Origin: Streptococcus pasteurianus
GTDB lineage: Bacteria; Bacillota; Bacilli; Lactobacillales; Streptococcaceae
Assembly (NCBI RefSeq): GCF_004843545.1
Contig: NZ_CP039457.1
Coordinates: forward strand, 1,330,501 to 1,394,500
Direction: 5' to 3'
DNA length: 64,000 nucleotides
Part shown: positions 53,842-64,000 of the stretch, piece after piece
Numbering within the stretch: the stretch's first letter is position 1
Layout: each line of letters opens with the position of its first letter
The notes under the pieces: generated by a model
Databases searched by the model: none
What the model saw: the letters and a program-made list of their open reading frames with translations, nothing else
What the model was told of the DNA's origin: nothing
Program-made: the position numbers and the translations under genes

Positions 53842-55677
53842 TTATTTTTTACTGTTATCGTCATCCATTGAAAGTACTGACAAGAAGGCTTCTTGTGGCA
53901 CTTCAACAGAACCGATAGCTTTCATACGTTTTTTACCTGCTTTTTGTTTTTCAAGCAATTTACGTTTACGAGAAACGTCACCACCGTAACACTTGGCAAG
54001 CACATTTTTACGAAGAGCTTTAATATCTGAGCGTGCAACGATTTTTTGACCGATAGCTGCTTGAATTGGCACTTCGAATTGTTGACGTGGAATGATTTTC
54101 TTGAGTTTTTCAACGATTAATTTACCACGTTCATAAGCAAATTCGTTGTGAACAATGAAGCTGAGCGCATCAACTTTATCACCGTTAAGGAGAATATCCA
54201 TTTTAACCAATTTTGATTTACGGTATTCTGAAATTTCGTAATCAAAACTTGCATAACCACGTGTTGATGATTTCAATTTATCAAAGAAATCAAAGACAAT
54301 TTCAGCCAGCGGAATCTGGTAAATGACATTGACACGATTTTCATCAATGTAATCCATTGTCACGAAGTCGCCACGTTTGCGTTGGGCAAGTTCCATGACT
54401 GCTCCGACAAATTCTTGCGGAACCATGATTTGTGCTTTCACATATGGTTCTTCTATACTTGCAACCTTAGTTGGGTCTGGGAATTCAGACGGATTTGACA
54501 CCTCAAGCATTTCGCCATCAGTCGTGTTAACATGGTAAACAACGGATGGTGCTGTCATAATCAAATCAATGTTGAATTCACGTTCCAAACGTTCTTGGAT
54601 AACGTCCATGTGAAGCAAACCAAGGAAACCACAACGGAAACCAAAGCCAAGAGCTTGTGATGTTTCAGGCTCGAATTGGAGACTAGCATCGTTCAATTGT
54701 AATTTTTCAAGTGCTTCACGGAGGTCATTGTATTTATTTGATTCAATTGGGTAAAGACCAGCAAATACCATTGGGTTCATTTGTTTGTAACCATGAAGCG
54801 GTGCTTCTGCTGGATTTTCAGCAAGAGTTACTGTATCACCCACACGGGTATCAGCAACTGTCTTGATTGATGCTGCGATATAACCAACATCACCAGTTGC
54901 TAAGAAATCACGTCCAACAGCTTTCGGCGTGAAGATACCAACTTCTGTAACATCAAACGTTTTACCATTTGACATCAATTGAATCTTATCACCAGGTTTT
55001 ACCATACCATTAACGATACGAACTTGCAGAATAACCCCGCGGTAAGCATCATAAACAGAGTCAAAGATAAGTGCTTGAAGCGGTGCTTCAACATCTCCTG
55101 CTGGCGCTGGCACGTACTCAACAATTTGTTCAAGGATTTCTTCAATCCCGATACCTGCTTTTGCTGAAGCAAGCACAGCCTCTGAAGCATCAAGACCAAT
55201 CACATCTTCGATTTCTTGACGCACACGCTCTGGGTCTGCTGCTGGCAAATCAATTTTATTGATAACTGGCAGAATTTCCAAATCATTATCAAGGGCTAGG
55301 TAAACATTGGCAAGCGTTTGAGCTTCGATACCTTGTGCCGCATCAACAACCAAAATTGCCCCCTCACAAGCCGCCAAAGAACGTGACACTTCATATGAAA
55401 AGTCAACGTGTCCTGGGGTGTCAATCAAGTGGAAAATGTAGGTTTCACCGTCTTTAGCCGTGTAGTTCAACTCAATCGCATTAAGCTTAATCGTGATACC
55501 ACGCTCACGCTCCAAATCCATGCTATCCAAGAGTTGAGCTTGCATTTCACGACTAGAAACCGTCTCAGTTTTTTCCAAAATACGGTCAGCCAAAGTTGAC
55601 TTCCCGTGGTCAATGTGTGCAATGATAGAGAAATTACGAATCTTCTCTTGTCGTTTTTTTAATTCTTGAATATCCAT
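53842..55677 (-). CDS. lepA: Elongation factor 4 (LepA)
   Basis: 611 aa. GTPase domain: AHIDHGKST (~20-28), [28 protein letters not shown]; then domains II, III, V and the LepA-specific C-terminal domain ([32 protein letters not shown] region near 560-580). Ribosome-associated GTPase that acts on stalled or mistranslocated ribosomes. CRISPR array 1 lies immediately upstream on the same strand with no terminator between. Confidence 0.96.
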   Translation of the reverse strand: MDIQELKKRQEKIRNFSIIAHIDHGKSTLADRILEKTETVSSREMQAQLLDSMDLERERGITIKLNAIELNYTAKDGETYIFHLIDTPGHVDFSYEVSRSLAACEGAILVVDAAQGIEAQTLANVYLALDNDLEILPVINKIDLPAADPERVRQEIEDVIGLDASEAVLASAKAGIGIEEILEQIVEYVPAPAGDVEAPLQALIFDSVYDAYRGVILQVRIVNGMVKPGDKIQLMSNGKTFDVTEVGIFTPKAVGRDFLATGDVGYIAASIKTVADTRVGDTVTLAENPAEAPLHGYKQMNPMVFAGLYPIESNKYNDLREALEKLQLNDASLQFEPETSQALGFGFRCGFLGLLHMDVIQERLEREFNIDLIMTAPSVVYHVNTTDGEMLEVSNPSEFPDPTKVASIEEPYVKAQIMVPQEFVGAVMELAQRKRGDFVTMDYIDENRVNVIYQIPLAEIVFDFFDKLKSSTRGYASFDYEISEYRKSKLVKMDILLNGDKVDALSFIVHNEFAYERGKLIVEKLKKIIPRQQFEVPIQAAIGQKIVARSDIKALRKNVLAKCYGGDVSRKRKLLEKQKAGKKRMKAIGSVEVPQEAFLSVLSMDDDNSKK

Positions 55678-55709
55678 CTTACAATCCTATACAATTAATC
55701 ATTATTTCT

Positions 55710-55715
55710 ATTATA
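55710..55715 (-). promoter_or_regulatory. lepA extended -10
   Basis: TGTTATAAT on the minus strand, 33 nt before the lepA ATG. It gives lepA its own start even though array 1 lies directly upstream. Confidence 0.6.
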
Positions 55716-55774
55716 ACAGATAAACAGAAACGTTGCTATAAAAAGTTTTAGAAGTCATTTCAAGAAAAAAGCAT

Positions 55775-55810
55775 CATAAGATGGTAAAATAAACAGCACA
55801 GCTATAAAAC
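55775..55810 (-). repeat. Degenerate leader-distal terminal repeat of array 1
   Basis: The right 20 nt (AAACAGCACAGCTATAAAAC) match the array repeat at 18 of 20 positions; the left 16 nt are scrambled. It stands 31 nt from the first intact repeat. At the polymorphic position it carries G, the array-2 base, not the A of array 1. Confidence 0.75.
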
Positions 55811-55841
55811 TACACGGTCTACCTCTAATTAGGAGGAATGA

Positions 55842-56802
55842 GTTTTGGAACCATTCGAAACAACACAGCTCTAAAACTTGAGCTTCTTAACGTTAGATGA
55901 TAAATTGGTTTTGGAACCATTCGAAACAACACAGCTCTAAAACCGTTGCGCATGCTTATTCAACATATGGCTTGTTTTGGAACCATTCGAAACAACACAG
56001 CTCTAAAACAATATAGATAGAAAGATAGTAATCGTGCATGTTTTGGAACCATTCGAAACAACACAGCTCTAAAACAATCGTAGTAATTTTCATACACTCC
56101 GATTTGTTTTGGAACCATTCGAAACAACACAGCTCTAAAACGTGTACGTTTTCCCGAGCCCCATGTCGTGAGTTTTGGAACCATTCGAAACAACACAGCT
56201 CTAAAACTTATCTGTAAGGTCTTGCTTCAAATATTCGGTTTTGGAACCATTCGAAACAACACAGCTCTAAAACGTTGTATTAGCAGAACTTGTCGGAACG
56301 TCAGTTTTGGAACCATTCGAAACAACACAGCTCTAAAACTTAACTGGTTGTATTCTTGAAATGTTCCAGGGTTTTGGAACCATTCGAAACAACACAGCTC
56401 TAAAACAAGTAATAGGGTTTCCCAACAAGCCAACCGGTTTTGGAACCATTCGAAACAACACAGCTCTAAAACACCACATTACATGAAAGTCGTAATAATA
56501 TTGTTTTGGAACCATTCGAAACAACACAGCTCTAAAACCAATAAATTTAGCAATACCTACCACGTTAAGTTTTGGAACCATTCGAAACAACACAGCTCTA
56601 AAACTTGTAATTCTGAATAATCATAGGTTTCAATGTTTTGGAACCATTCGAAACAACACAGCTCTAAAACTCAACTAGTGAGAAGTCAACCAAAGCTCCG
56701 GTTTTGGAACCATTCGAAACAACACAGCTCTAAAACAATTGTTCTTGAACGTCCGTCATCTTGCTAGTTTTGGAACCATTCGAAACAACACAGCTCTAAA
56801 AC
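55842..56802 (-). CRISPR. CRISPR array 1: 15 repeats, 14 spacers
   Basis: Type II-A repeat of 36 bp, perfectly conserved in all 15 copies. In crRNA orientation it begins GTTTTAGAGCTGTGTTGTTT and ends TTCCAAAAC, which I recognise as the S. thermophilus CRISPR3 repeat. Spacers are 30 bp except one of 31 (56340-56370). Transcription runs leftwards from the leader at 56803. Repeat starts (plus coordinate): 55842, 55908, 55974, 56040, 56106, 56172, 56238, 56304, 56371, 56437, 56503, 56569, 56635, 56701, 56767. No spacer is shared with array 2. Confidence 0.98.
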
Positions 56803-56885
56803 CTCGTGGACCATTTTTCTCACGAAATTTCGTAATCGCGCCATTTGTCTCAGCTAGACTTCAGCTTCGAAATAATTCCTTTTAT
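56803..56885 (-). promoter_or_regulatory. Leader of array 1 (promoter-less copy)
   Basis: The ~75 bp next to the first repeat match the array-2 leader with about five differences, including the junction CCACGAG before the repeat (similar to the CTRCGAG leader ends of streptococcal II-A systems). Homology stops before the -10/-35 of leader 2; instead the ndk coding sequence begins at 56886. Confidence 0.85.
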
Positions 56886-57302
56886 TTATTCTCCAAACCA
56901 GAGGGCGATTTCGCGTTCAACTGATTCTGGTGAGTCTGAACCGTGAACGATGTTAAATGTTGCGCCACTTTCGTCTGGTGCTTGAGCATAGTCTCCGCGG
57001 ATTGTCCCTGGGAGAGCTTCTTTAGGATTTGTCGCTCCCATCATTGTACGCCATGAAGTGATGACTTCGTTTCCAGACATAACGCCAGTAATTACTGGAC
57101 CACTTGTCATAAAATCAACGATTAGCGGGAAAAATGGGCGGTCAACCAAATCAGCATAATGTTTTTCTAATAATTCTGGGGTTGCCATGCGCATCTCCAA
57201 TTTTTCAATTGTAAAACCACGTCGTTCAATACGGTGAAGCACCTCACCAACAAGCCCGCGTCTCACACCATCTGGTTTAATCATAAAGAAAGTTTTTTCC
57301 AT
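56886..57302 (-). CDS. ndk: Nucleoside diphosphate kinase
   Basis: 138 aa, complete. [16 protein letters not shown] (~5-20), catalytic phospho-His in NIVHGSDS (~117-124), usual length. Balances NTP/dNTP pools. It sits exactly between the two CRISPR arrays: 141 bp after the distal end of array 2 and with its stop abutting leader 1. All are on the minus strand. Confidence 0.95.
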   Translation of the reverse strand: MEKTFFMIKPDGVRRGLVGEVLHRIERRGFTIEKLEMRMATPELLEKHYADLVDRPFFPLIVDFMTSGPVITGVMSGNEVITSWRTMMGATNPKEALPGTIRGDYAQAPDESGATFNIVHGSDSPESVEREIALWFGE

Positions 57303-57330
57303 GTAAACAATCCAACCTATCTAAATAAAT

Positions 57331-57359
57331 TCAGTTTTTATTTTACCATAAAAGAAAAC
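57331..57359 (-). promoter_or_regulatory. Candidate ndk promoter
   Basis: Minus strand: TTTTCA, 17 bp, TAAAAT, ~35-45 nt upstream of the ndk ATG. Read-through from it would cross array 1. Hexamer coordinates are approximate to a few bases. Confidence 0.45.
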
Positions 57360-57443
57360 TTTTGAAAAATGTTGAAAGGCGTTTTCACTAAAATTTAGTA
57401 CGTTTCTGAGAATACTATTTCTGCTCAATCCTAAATACCAGAC

Positions 57444-59328
57444 GTTTTGGAACCATTCGAAACAGCACAGCTCTAAAACAAGGAGCTGAACTATACGCCA
57501 GAAATGTTTGTTTTGGAACCATTCGAAACAGCACAGCTCTAAAACGTTTTAGTTAAAGGTATGTATTTGTGGACAGTTTTGGAACCATTCGAAACAGCAC
57601 AGCTCTAAAACTTATCGTCGAATTTCTCTTCGAGCCGTGAGGTTTTGGAACCATTCGAAACAGCACAGCTCTAAAACGCGCCATTACAAAATTCGGCGAC
57701 ATTGCAGGTTTTGGAACCATTCGAAACAGCACAGCTCTAAAACTGTCCAGAAGCTTTTAAATTTGATTTTCAAGTTTTGGAACCATTCGAAACAGCACAG
57801 CTCTAAAACATAAATTAGTCATTTTAATATCCCTCTGCCGTTTTGGAACCATTCGAAACAGCACAGCTCTAAAACAGTGCGTTCGTAATCTCGCCACCAG
57901 TCAACGTTTTGGAACCATTCGAAACAGCACAGCTCTAAAACTCAATGACAGTCATGTTTTCGTTTACGATAGTTTTGGAACCATTCGAAACAGCACAGCT
58001 CTAAAACTAGAAAGGGGGTGAGAATATGACAGAACAAGTTTTGGAACCATTCGAAACAGCACAGCTCTAAAACGCAATTCCAGCTGGCACTTATCCGGTT
58101 GTGGTTTTGGAACCATTCGAAGCAGCACAGCTCTAAAACAGACCGCTAAATAAGCTAGCGTTAACGCCTGTTTTGGAACCATTCGAAACAGCACAGCTCT
58201 AAAACAGGTCTTTATTGTGCAGTGGCACAATTGTTGTTTTGGAACCATTCGAAACAGCACAGCTCTAAAACCCTCGTTTTCAAGAACCCACTTTAAAGCT
58301 TGTTTTGGAACCATTCGAAACAGCACAGCTCTAAAACAGTTCGACAACTACAAGCGACGATGGTGGTGTTTTGGAACCATTCGAAACAGCACAGCTCTAA
58401 AACAACATAGTAAGTTGGTTCACTTATTCCGTCGTTTTGGAACCATTCGAAACAGCACAGCTCTAAAACTTGTTCCGTGCATACCATGTTTTTTCTCAAG
58501 TTTTGGAACCATTCGAAACAGCACAGCTCTAAAACCCTTCTGGACGTCTTTCTGTTCTGCTTTCGGTTTTGGAACCATTCGAAACAGCACAGCTCTAAAA
58601 CTCGTCCAACGGTTTTATTATTTTTTCTTTTGTTTTGGAACCATTCGAAACAGCACAGCTCTAAAACGCACTAGAATCAATCATCAAACTGTATGGGGTT
58701 TTGGAACCATTCGAAACAGCACAGCTCTAAAACTGCTTTTTTTATTTTGTAGAAAGTTTTATTGTTTTGGAACCATTCGAAACAGCACAGCTCTAAAACA
58801 TCAATCTTGTTATAGCCTGCGTTTGAAATGTTTTGGAACCATTCGAAACAGCACAGCTCTAAAACCAGGCTTGGTGTCATGCTCGTTGGAACATTCGTTT
58901 TGGAACCATTCGAAACAGCACAGCTCTAAAACAAAGCTCTGGATTTTCGTAGATATTGCCCAGTTTTGGAACCATTCGAAACAGCACAGCTCTAAAACCA
59001 CGTTGCAATGCTTATTGAATCAGAAACAGTTTTGGAACCATTCGAAACAGCACAGCTCTAAAACCATGGATTGGGTCATACTGTGCTTGTTAAAGTTTTG
59101 GAACCATTCGAAACAGCACAGCTCTAAAACTTTCTCACCGTCAATATTAATGACTGAACCGTTTTGGAACCATTCGAAACAGCACAGCTCTAAAACTACA
59201 TATCTTTAACAAGTATACTATGACCAGTTTTGGAACCATTCGAAACAGCACAGCTCTAAAACTTGGCATAGTTCATATGAAAAATCATATCTGTTTTGGA
59301 ACCATTCGAAACAGCACAGCTCTAAAAC
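57444..59328 (-). CRISPR. CRISPR array 2: 29 repeats, 28 spacers
   Basis: Same 36-bp repeat except position 15 (crRNA orientation), C instead of U, in every copy. One copy (58104-58139) has a further change at position 18. Spacers 30 bp, one of 31 (58866-58896). First repeat at 57444, last (leader-proximal) 59293-59328; no degenerate terminal repeat is seen at the left end. With twice the spacers of array 1 and the only promoter-bearing leader, this is probably the active acquisition locus. Spacer 58008-58037 contains a ribosome site and ATG. Confidence 0.98.
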
Positions 59329-59460
59329 CTCGTGGACCATTTTTCTCACAAAATTTCGTAATCGCGCCATTCGTCTCAGCTAGACTTCAGCCTCGAATAG
59401 TTCATTATTTTTAACTATATTATACCTAAAAAACCTTGATTTTACAACGTTTATAGCAAT
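59329..59460 (-). promoter_or_regulatory. Leader of array 2 with promoter
   Basis: AT-rich leader ending CCACGAG at the first repeat. Minus-strand promoter: TTGTAA (59442-59447), 17 bp, TATAAT (59419-59424); transcription would start ~80 nt before the array. Lies directly behind hicB. Confidence 0.9.
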
Positions 59461-59841
59461 TTAAAGCTTTAATTTTTTCTCTAAAACTTGTGCCAAACAT
59501 TCTGAATAATTAACATATTCTCGATCAGCGAATCTGACTAACCATTCTGGAACCGTAACATTTTTTCGAATGGCTTTGGTACTTTTTAAATATGGGGAAG
59601 GGGCTGCTTGAATTAAAGTAATAAAACCAACTTCAACTGATAATTCACTCATATCAACAACTTTTGGAAGCTCTAACCCTTCATCTAAATAAGCAGCCAA
59701 TGAGCTTTCTAACATTTCTCGAGCATTTTTCATCGCTTCTTCGACGTCATCACCTTCGGTACCACCACTATATCCTGGAAATTCTACCCAAAAACTTCCA
59801 TCATCTTCTTTGTGAAAAATTGCTGGATATGATTTTAACAG
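59461..59841 (-). CDS. hicB: HicB-like antitoxin with non-standard (CTG) start
   Basis: 126 aa if read from CTG at 59841, where the family's ATG is expected (xLKSYPAIFHKEDDGSFWVEFP). An ATG-started product would begin at 59733 and lack the first 36 residues. N-terminal HicB fold (FPGYSGGTEGDDVEEAMKNA), C-terminal ribbon-helix-helix/HTH-like segment (RKNVTVPEWLVRFADREYVN). HicB neutralises HicA and represses the operon. With hicA frameshifted upstream, the pair looks like it is decaying. Confidence 0.75.
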   Translation of the reverse strand: MLKSYPAIFHKEDDGSFWVEFPGYSGGTEGDDVEEAMKNAREMLESSLAAYLDEGLELPKVVDMSELSVEVGFITLIQAAPSPYLKSTKAIRKNVTVPEWLVRFADREYVNYSECLAQVLEKKLKL

Positions 59842-59852
59842 AAAAAACTCTT

Positions 59853-60040
59853 TTATAGCCCTATGTCTTTTAACATTTTCTTTTTCAAACCTGCTCCTAA
59901 CACCTTGTTTCCATGAATTGGAATCGTAAAAAATACAGTACTCTATTCTTTTTGAACTGATGATAACTCCCCTTTACACGAACTTCTTTCCAACCTTTTA
60001 ACACAACAAGTTTTGCTAACTCTCTGCTTGTTAACGACAC
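59853..60040 (-). pseudogene. hicA: HicA toxin, frameshifted
   Basis: GTG start with GGAGAG upstream: MSLTSRELAKLVVLKGWKEV, then RVKGSYHQFKKNR including the catalytic His. A frameshift near 59950-59960 leads to early TAG; the proper C-terminus (VFFTIPIHGNKVLGAGLKKK, then MLKDIGL) continues in another frame to TAA at 59853. HicA is an mRNA interferase. As written, the protein is inactive unless the frameshift is a sequencing error. Confidence 0.8.
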
Positions 60041-60094
60041 TCTCTCCAATCCCTTGTTATATAAACATTATGCGCATTTATCAAATTATAAGAA

Positions 60095-60124
60095 AAGGCA
60101 CCTACTTTTTTAGTAGATGCCTTA
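60095..60124 (-). terminator. cas operon terminator
   Basis: AAGGCaTCTACT / AGTAGgTGCCTT stem (minus strand) with a 6-nt A loop, then TTCTTAT. It closes cas9-cas1-cas2-csn2 before hicA. Confidence 0.8.
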
Positions 60125-60134
60125 TTATTCACAT

Positions 60135-61993
<1,859 letters not shown>

Positions 61994-61994
<1 letters not shown>

Positions 61995-64000
61995 TACTCT
62001 TCTCCTATTTTACTCAAATCAATACGTGTTTCATAAAGACCAGTGATAGATTGGTGGATAAGGGTGGCATTAAGACATTCTTTAGTCGAAGTATAGCGTT
62101 TACGTGGAATTTTTTCACCAAGGAAATTGAAATCAGCTGGCGCACCTAATGCAGTCAATGTTAATAAATTAATAAATGAATTTGAAATTTCCTCAATTGA
62201 GAAGTTATCCATACTATCTGCAACTGCTCTAATTTTACTTAAATTTTTTTCAACATCAACATATAAGTTAGCAAAATCTTCCACACAAGATAAAACTTTT
62301 TCAAATTCTTTCTTATGCGCACTAACATAATCTAAATATTTAGTGCTATTAAAACTATTGATTCGCTGAGCATGATAAAGCAATTTTACTAAGTATCCTG
62401 GAATCACCATTTCATTTCCTTTTTGAAGTTCGGAAGCGCTAGCTAATAAACGTCTTTTTCCACCTTCAAATTCAAAAAGACTGTATTTTGGAAGTTTTAT
62501 TAATTTATCTTCTCGAATATTGTGATATCCTTTATTTTCTAAGAATTCAACTGGATTTTCTTCAAAGAAAGAACGTTCCATGATAGAAATACCAACTAGC
62601 TCTTTTACAGTTTTCAATTTCTTAGCTTTACCTTTTTCGACGTCAGCTACAACAAAAACAGAATAAGCTACTGTTGGACTATCAAAACCACCATATTTTT
62701 TAGTATCCCAATAAGCTTTTTTTGTCTTTCGTGGAATTAATTTATCAGAGTCACCTTTAGGTAAAATTGATTCTTTTGAGAATCCTCCCGTCTGAGTCTC
62801 AACCTTTTTAACAATATTGACTTGTGGGTAGGAAAGAACTTTACATATCGTCCTGAAATTGCTCTTCTTATCCCAAGCGATGTCTTCAGTATCCTTACTA
62901 TACTCAACAACTGGCCGAACTATTACTTTACCATTTGAATATCTTATAACACGTTTAAAGAAGTTCATCAAATTTGAATAGAAGAAATATTTCGCTGTTG
63001 CTTTATCGCTTGAATTAGTGATAAATTTACGAATATCATATTTCTTGTACTCACCATAAACAAATTCAGAAGCTAATTTAGGATATTTTTTCAATAATGC
63101 TGTTCCAACAACTGCATTAAGATAAGCATCATGAGCATGATGATAATCATTGATCTCGCGAACTTTGTAAAATTCAAAATCTTTTCGGAATTGTGAAACC
63201 AGATTTGATTTTAAAGTAATGACTTTCACATCACGAATCACCTTGTCATTTTCATCACTTTCTGTATTGAAACGAGCATCTAAAATTTGTGCCACATGTT
63301 TTGTGATTTGACGTGTTTCAACCAATTGACGTTTAATAAAGCCAGCCTTATCTGCTTCAGTCAATCCACCACGTTCGGCTTTCGTTAAATTATCAAATTT
63401 ACGTTTAGAGATTAGTCCTGATTTATACAATCGAACCCATTCTGCCTTTCTAGCACGAACAATATCAAGACTTGGTACATCATCTGATTTACCTCGATTT
63501 TTAGCAGAACTTGTTAGTACTCGATTATCAATAGAGTCATCCTTAATAAAGGCTTGAGGAATAATGTGGTCAATATCATAATCGCTTAGATGGTCAATAT
63601 CCAACTCATCACCAGTGTACATATCTTTACCATTTTGAATGTAGTAAAGGAAGAGTTGATCATTTTGAAGATGACTATTTTCAACCTTATCTTCAATATA
63701 TGATGGTTTTTCCTCATTAAGAATATTACTTCCTAACTCTTTTAATGAGTTCTGAAGTTTTTTCAAACGTTGTTGGGATTGGCTTCTTCCTCTATTAGTT
63801 GTTTGATTTTCACGCGCCATTTCAATAACAATATTATCAGGATTATCTCCCATCACTTTAACTAGCTCATCAACGATTTTGACACTTTGTAGAATACCTT
63901 TTTTAATAGCAGGACTTCCAGGTAAATCATGAACAACAGCTTCAATATCATCGACATCACCAACAACTTGCGATTTTTGGATGATTTGTTTAAATGGTAA
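61994..64000 (-). CDS. cas9: Cas9, C-terminal 668 residues (5' end beyond window)
   Basis: The frame is open to the right edge. Visible: Ruv[12 protein letters not shown] (Glu at 63821-63823), [12 protein letters not shown] (His at 63566-63568) and AKNRGKSD, Ruv[13 protein letters not shown], then the PAM-interacting domain with [15 protein letters not shown] and [10 protein letters not shown], whose Arg pair matches R1333/R1335 of SpCas9. All catalytic residues in this part are intact. The C-terminal half reads almost like S. thermophilus CRISPR3 Cas9 (St3Cas9; PAM NGGNG), from memory. tracrRNA is expected upstream of cas9, outside the window. Confidence 0.98.

Noticed and set aside
57381..57415. 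Possible degenerate terminal repeat at the left end of array 2
   Set aside because: It shares only the GTTTT start and little else with the repeat; too weak to call.
55960..59414. Long plus- and minus-strand ORFs (up to 330 codons) through the CRISPR arrays
   Set aside because: They are produced by the 66-bp period (divisible by 3) of repeat plus spacer; the repeated FGTIRNSTALK / FRAVLFRMVPK peptides are just translated repeats.

Overview
The window looks like a low-GC Gram-positive chromosome of the genus Streptococcus, most likely the S. bovis/equinus complex (S. gallolyticus, S. infantarius, S. equinus and relatives). Genus-level evidence seen here: a rhamnose-glucose polysaccharide (rgp) cluster, tandem-SBD GlnP, MalXCD with divergent MalQ/MalP, the aroA-aroK-pheA-LCP order, a Csn2-type II-A CRISPR system, and strong Shine-Dalgarno sites. 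The species-level statement is inference from memory of these families, not a search. Almost all genes lie on the minus strand.

Layout, left to right. 1-9950: rhamnan wall-polysaccharide operon, in transcription order rmlD (own unit), rgpA, B, C, D, E, F and a 3'-truncated GacH/SccH-like glycerol-phosphate transferase that runs off the left edge. 10261-14479: DUF59 protein, rpoD, dnaG, mscL (plus strand), rpsU. 14510-18962: intergenic hairpin element, then three paralogous amino-acid-binding lipoproteins (one a pseudogene) and a PLP aminotransferase, with no permease or ATPase beside them. 18988-27873: maltodextrin regulon (glgP/malP, malQ, malR, malX, malC, malD) with near-identical operators placed in the promoter spacers. 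27987-33681: Nudix, uvrB, then the divergent glnPQ-type transporter. 33698-35815: hairpin-rich spacer, then an ABC-F protein behind a 3-codon leader ORF and a terminator/antiterminator switch. 35838-40383: small protein, obgE, DUF4044 protein, rsuA-type synthase, OppA-like lipoprotein. 40450-41710: decayed or non-coding, with one promoter-equipped pair of tiny ORFs. 41756-46012: beta-glucoside PTS, 6-phospho-beta-glucosidase and an RpiR regulator. 46014-47407: two GNAT remnants and a ClbS/DfsB-like protein. 48038-53620: rlmCD, LCP protein, pheA, aroK, aroA. 53842-55677: lepA.

The most notable part is 55775-64000. A type II-A system (cas9 3' part, cas1, cas2, csn2, terminator) is followed by a decaying hicAB pair and then TWO CRISPR arrays. 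Array 2 has 29 repeats and array 1 has 15. They carry different fixed repeat alleles (one base), each has its own copy of the leader-proximal DNA, and they are separated by the housekeeping gene ndk. Only the array-2 leader has a recognisable promoter. Array 1 lies directly behind the ndk stop codon and in front of lepA, so ndk and lepA appear interleaved with CRISPR transcription units.

The second notable element is the ABC-F leader at 33956-34190. A consensus-like promoter, a start-Asn-Asn-stop ORF, and two mutually exclusive RNA pairings can be read directly from the sequence. This is the architecture of an antibiotic-responsive transcription attenuator.
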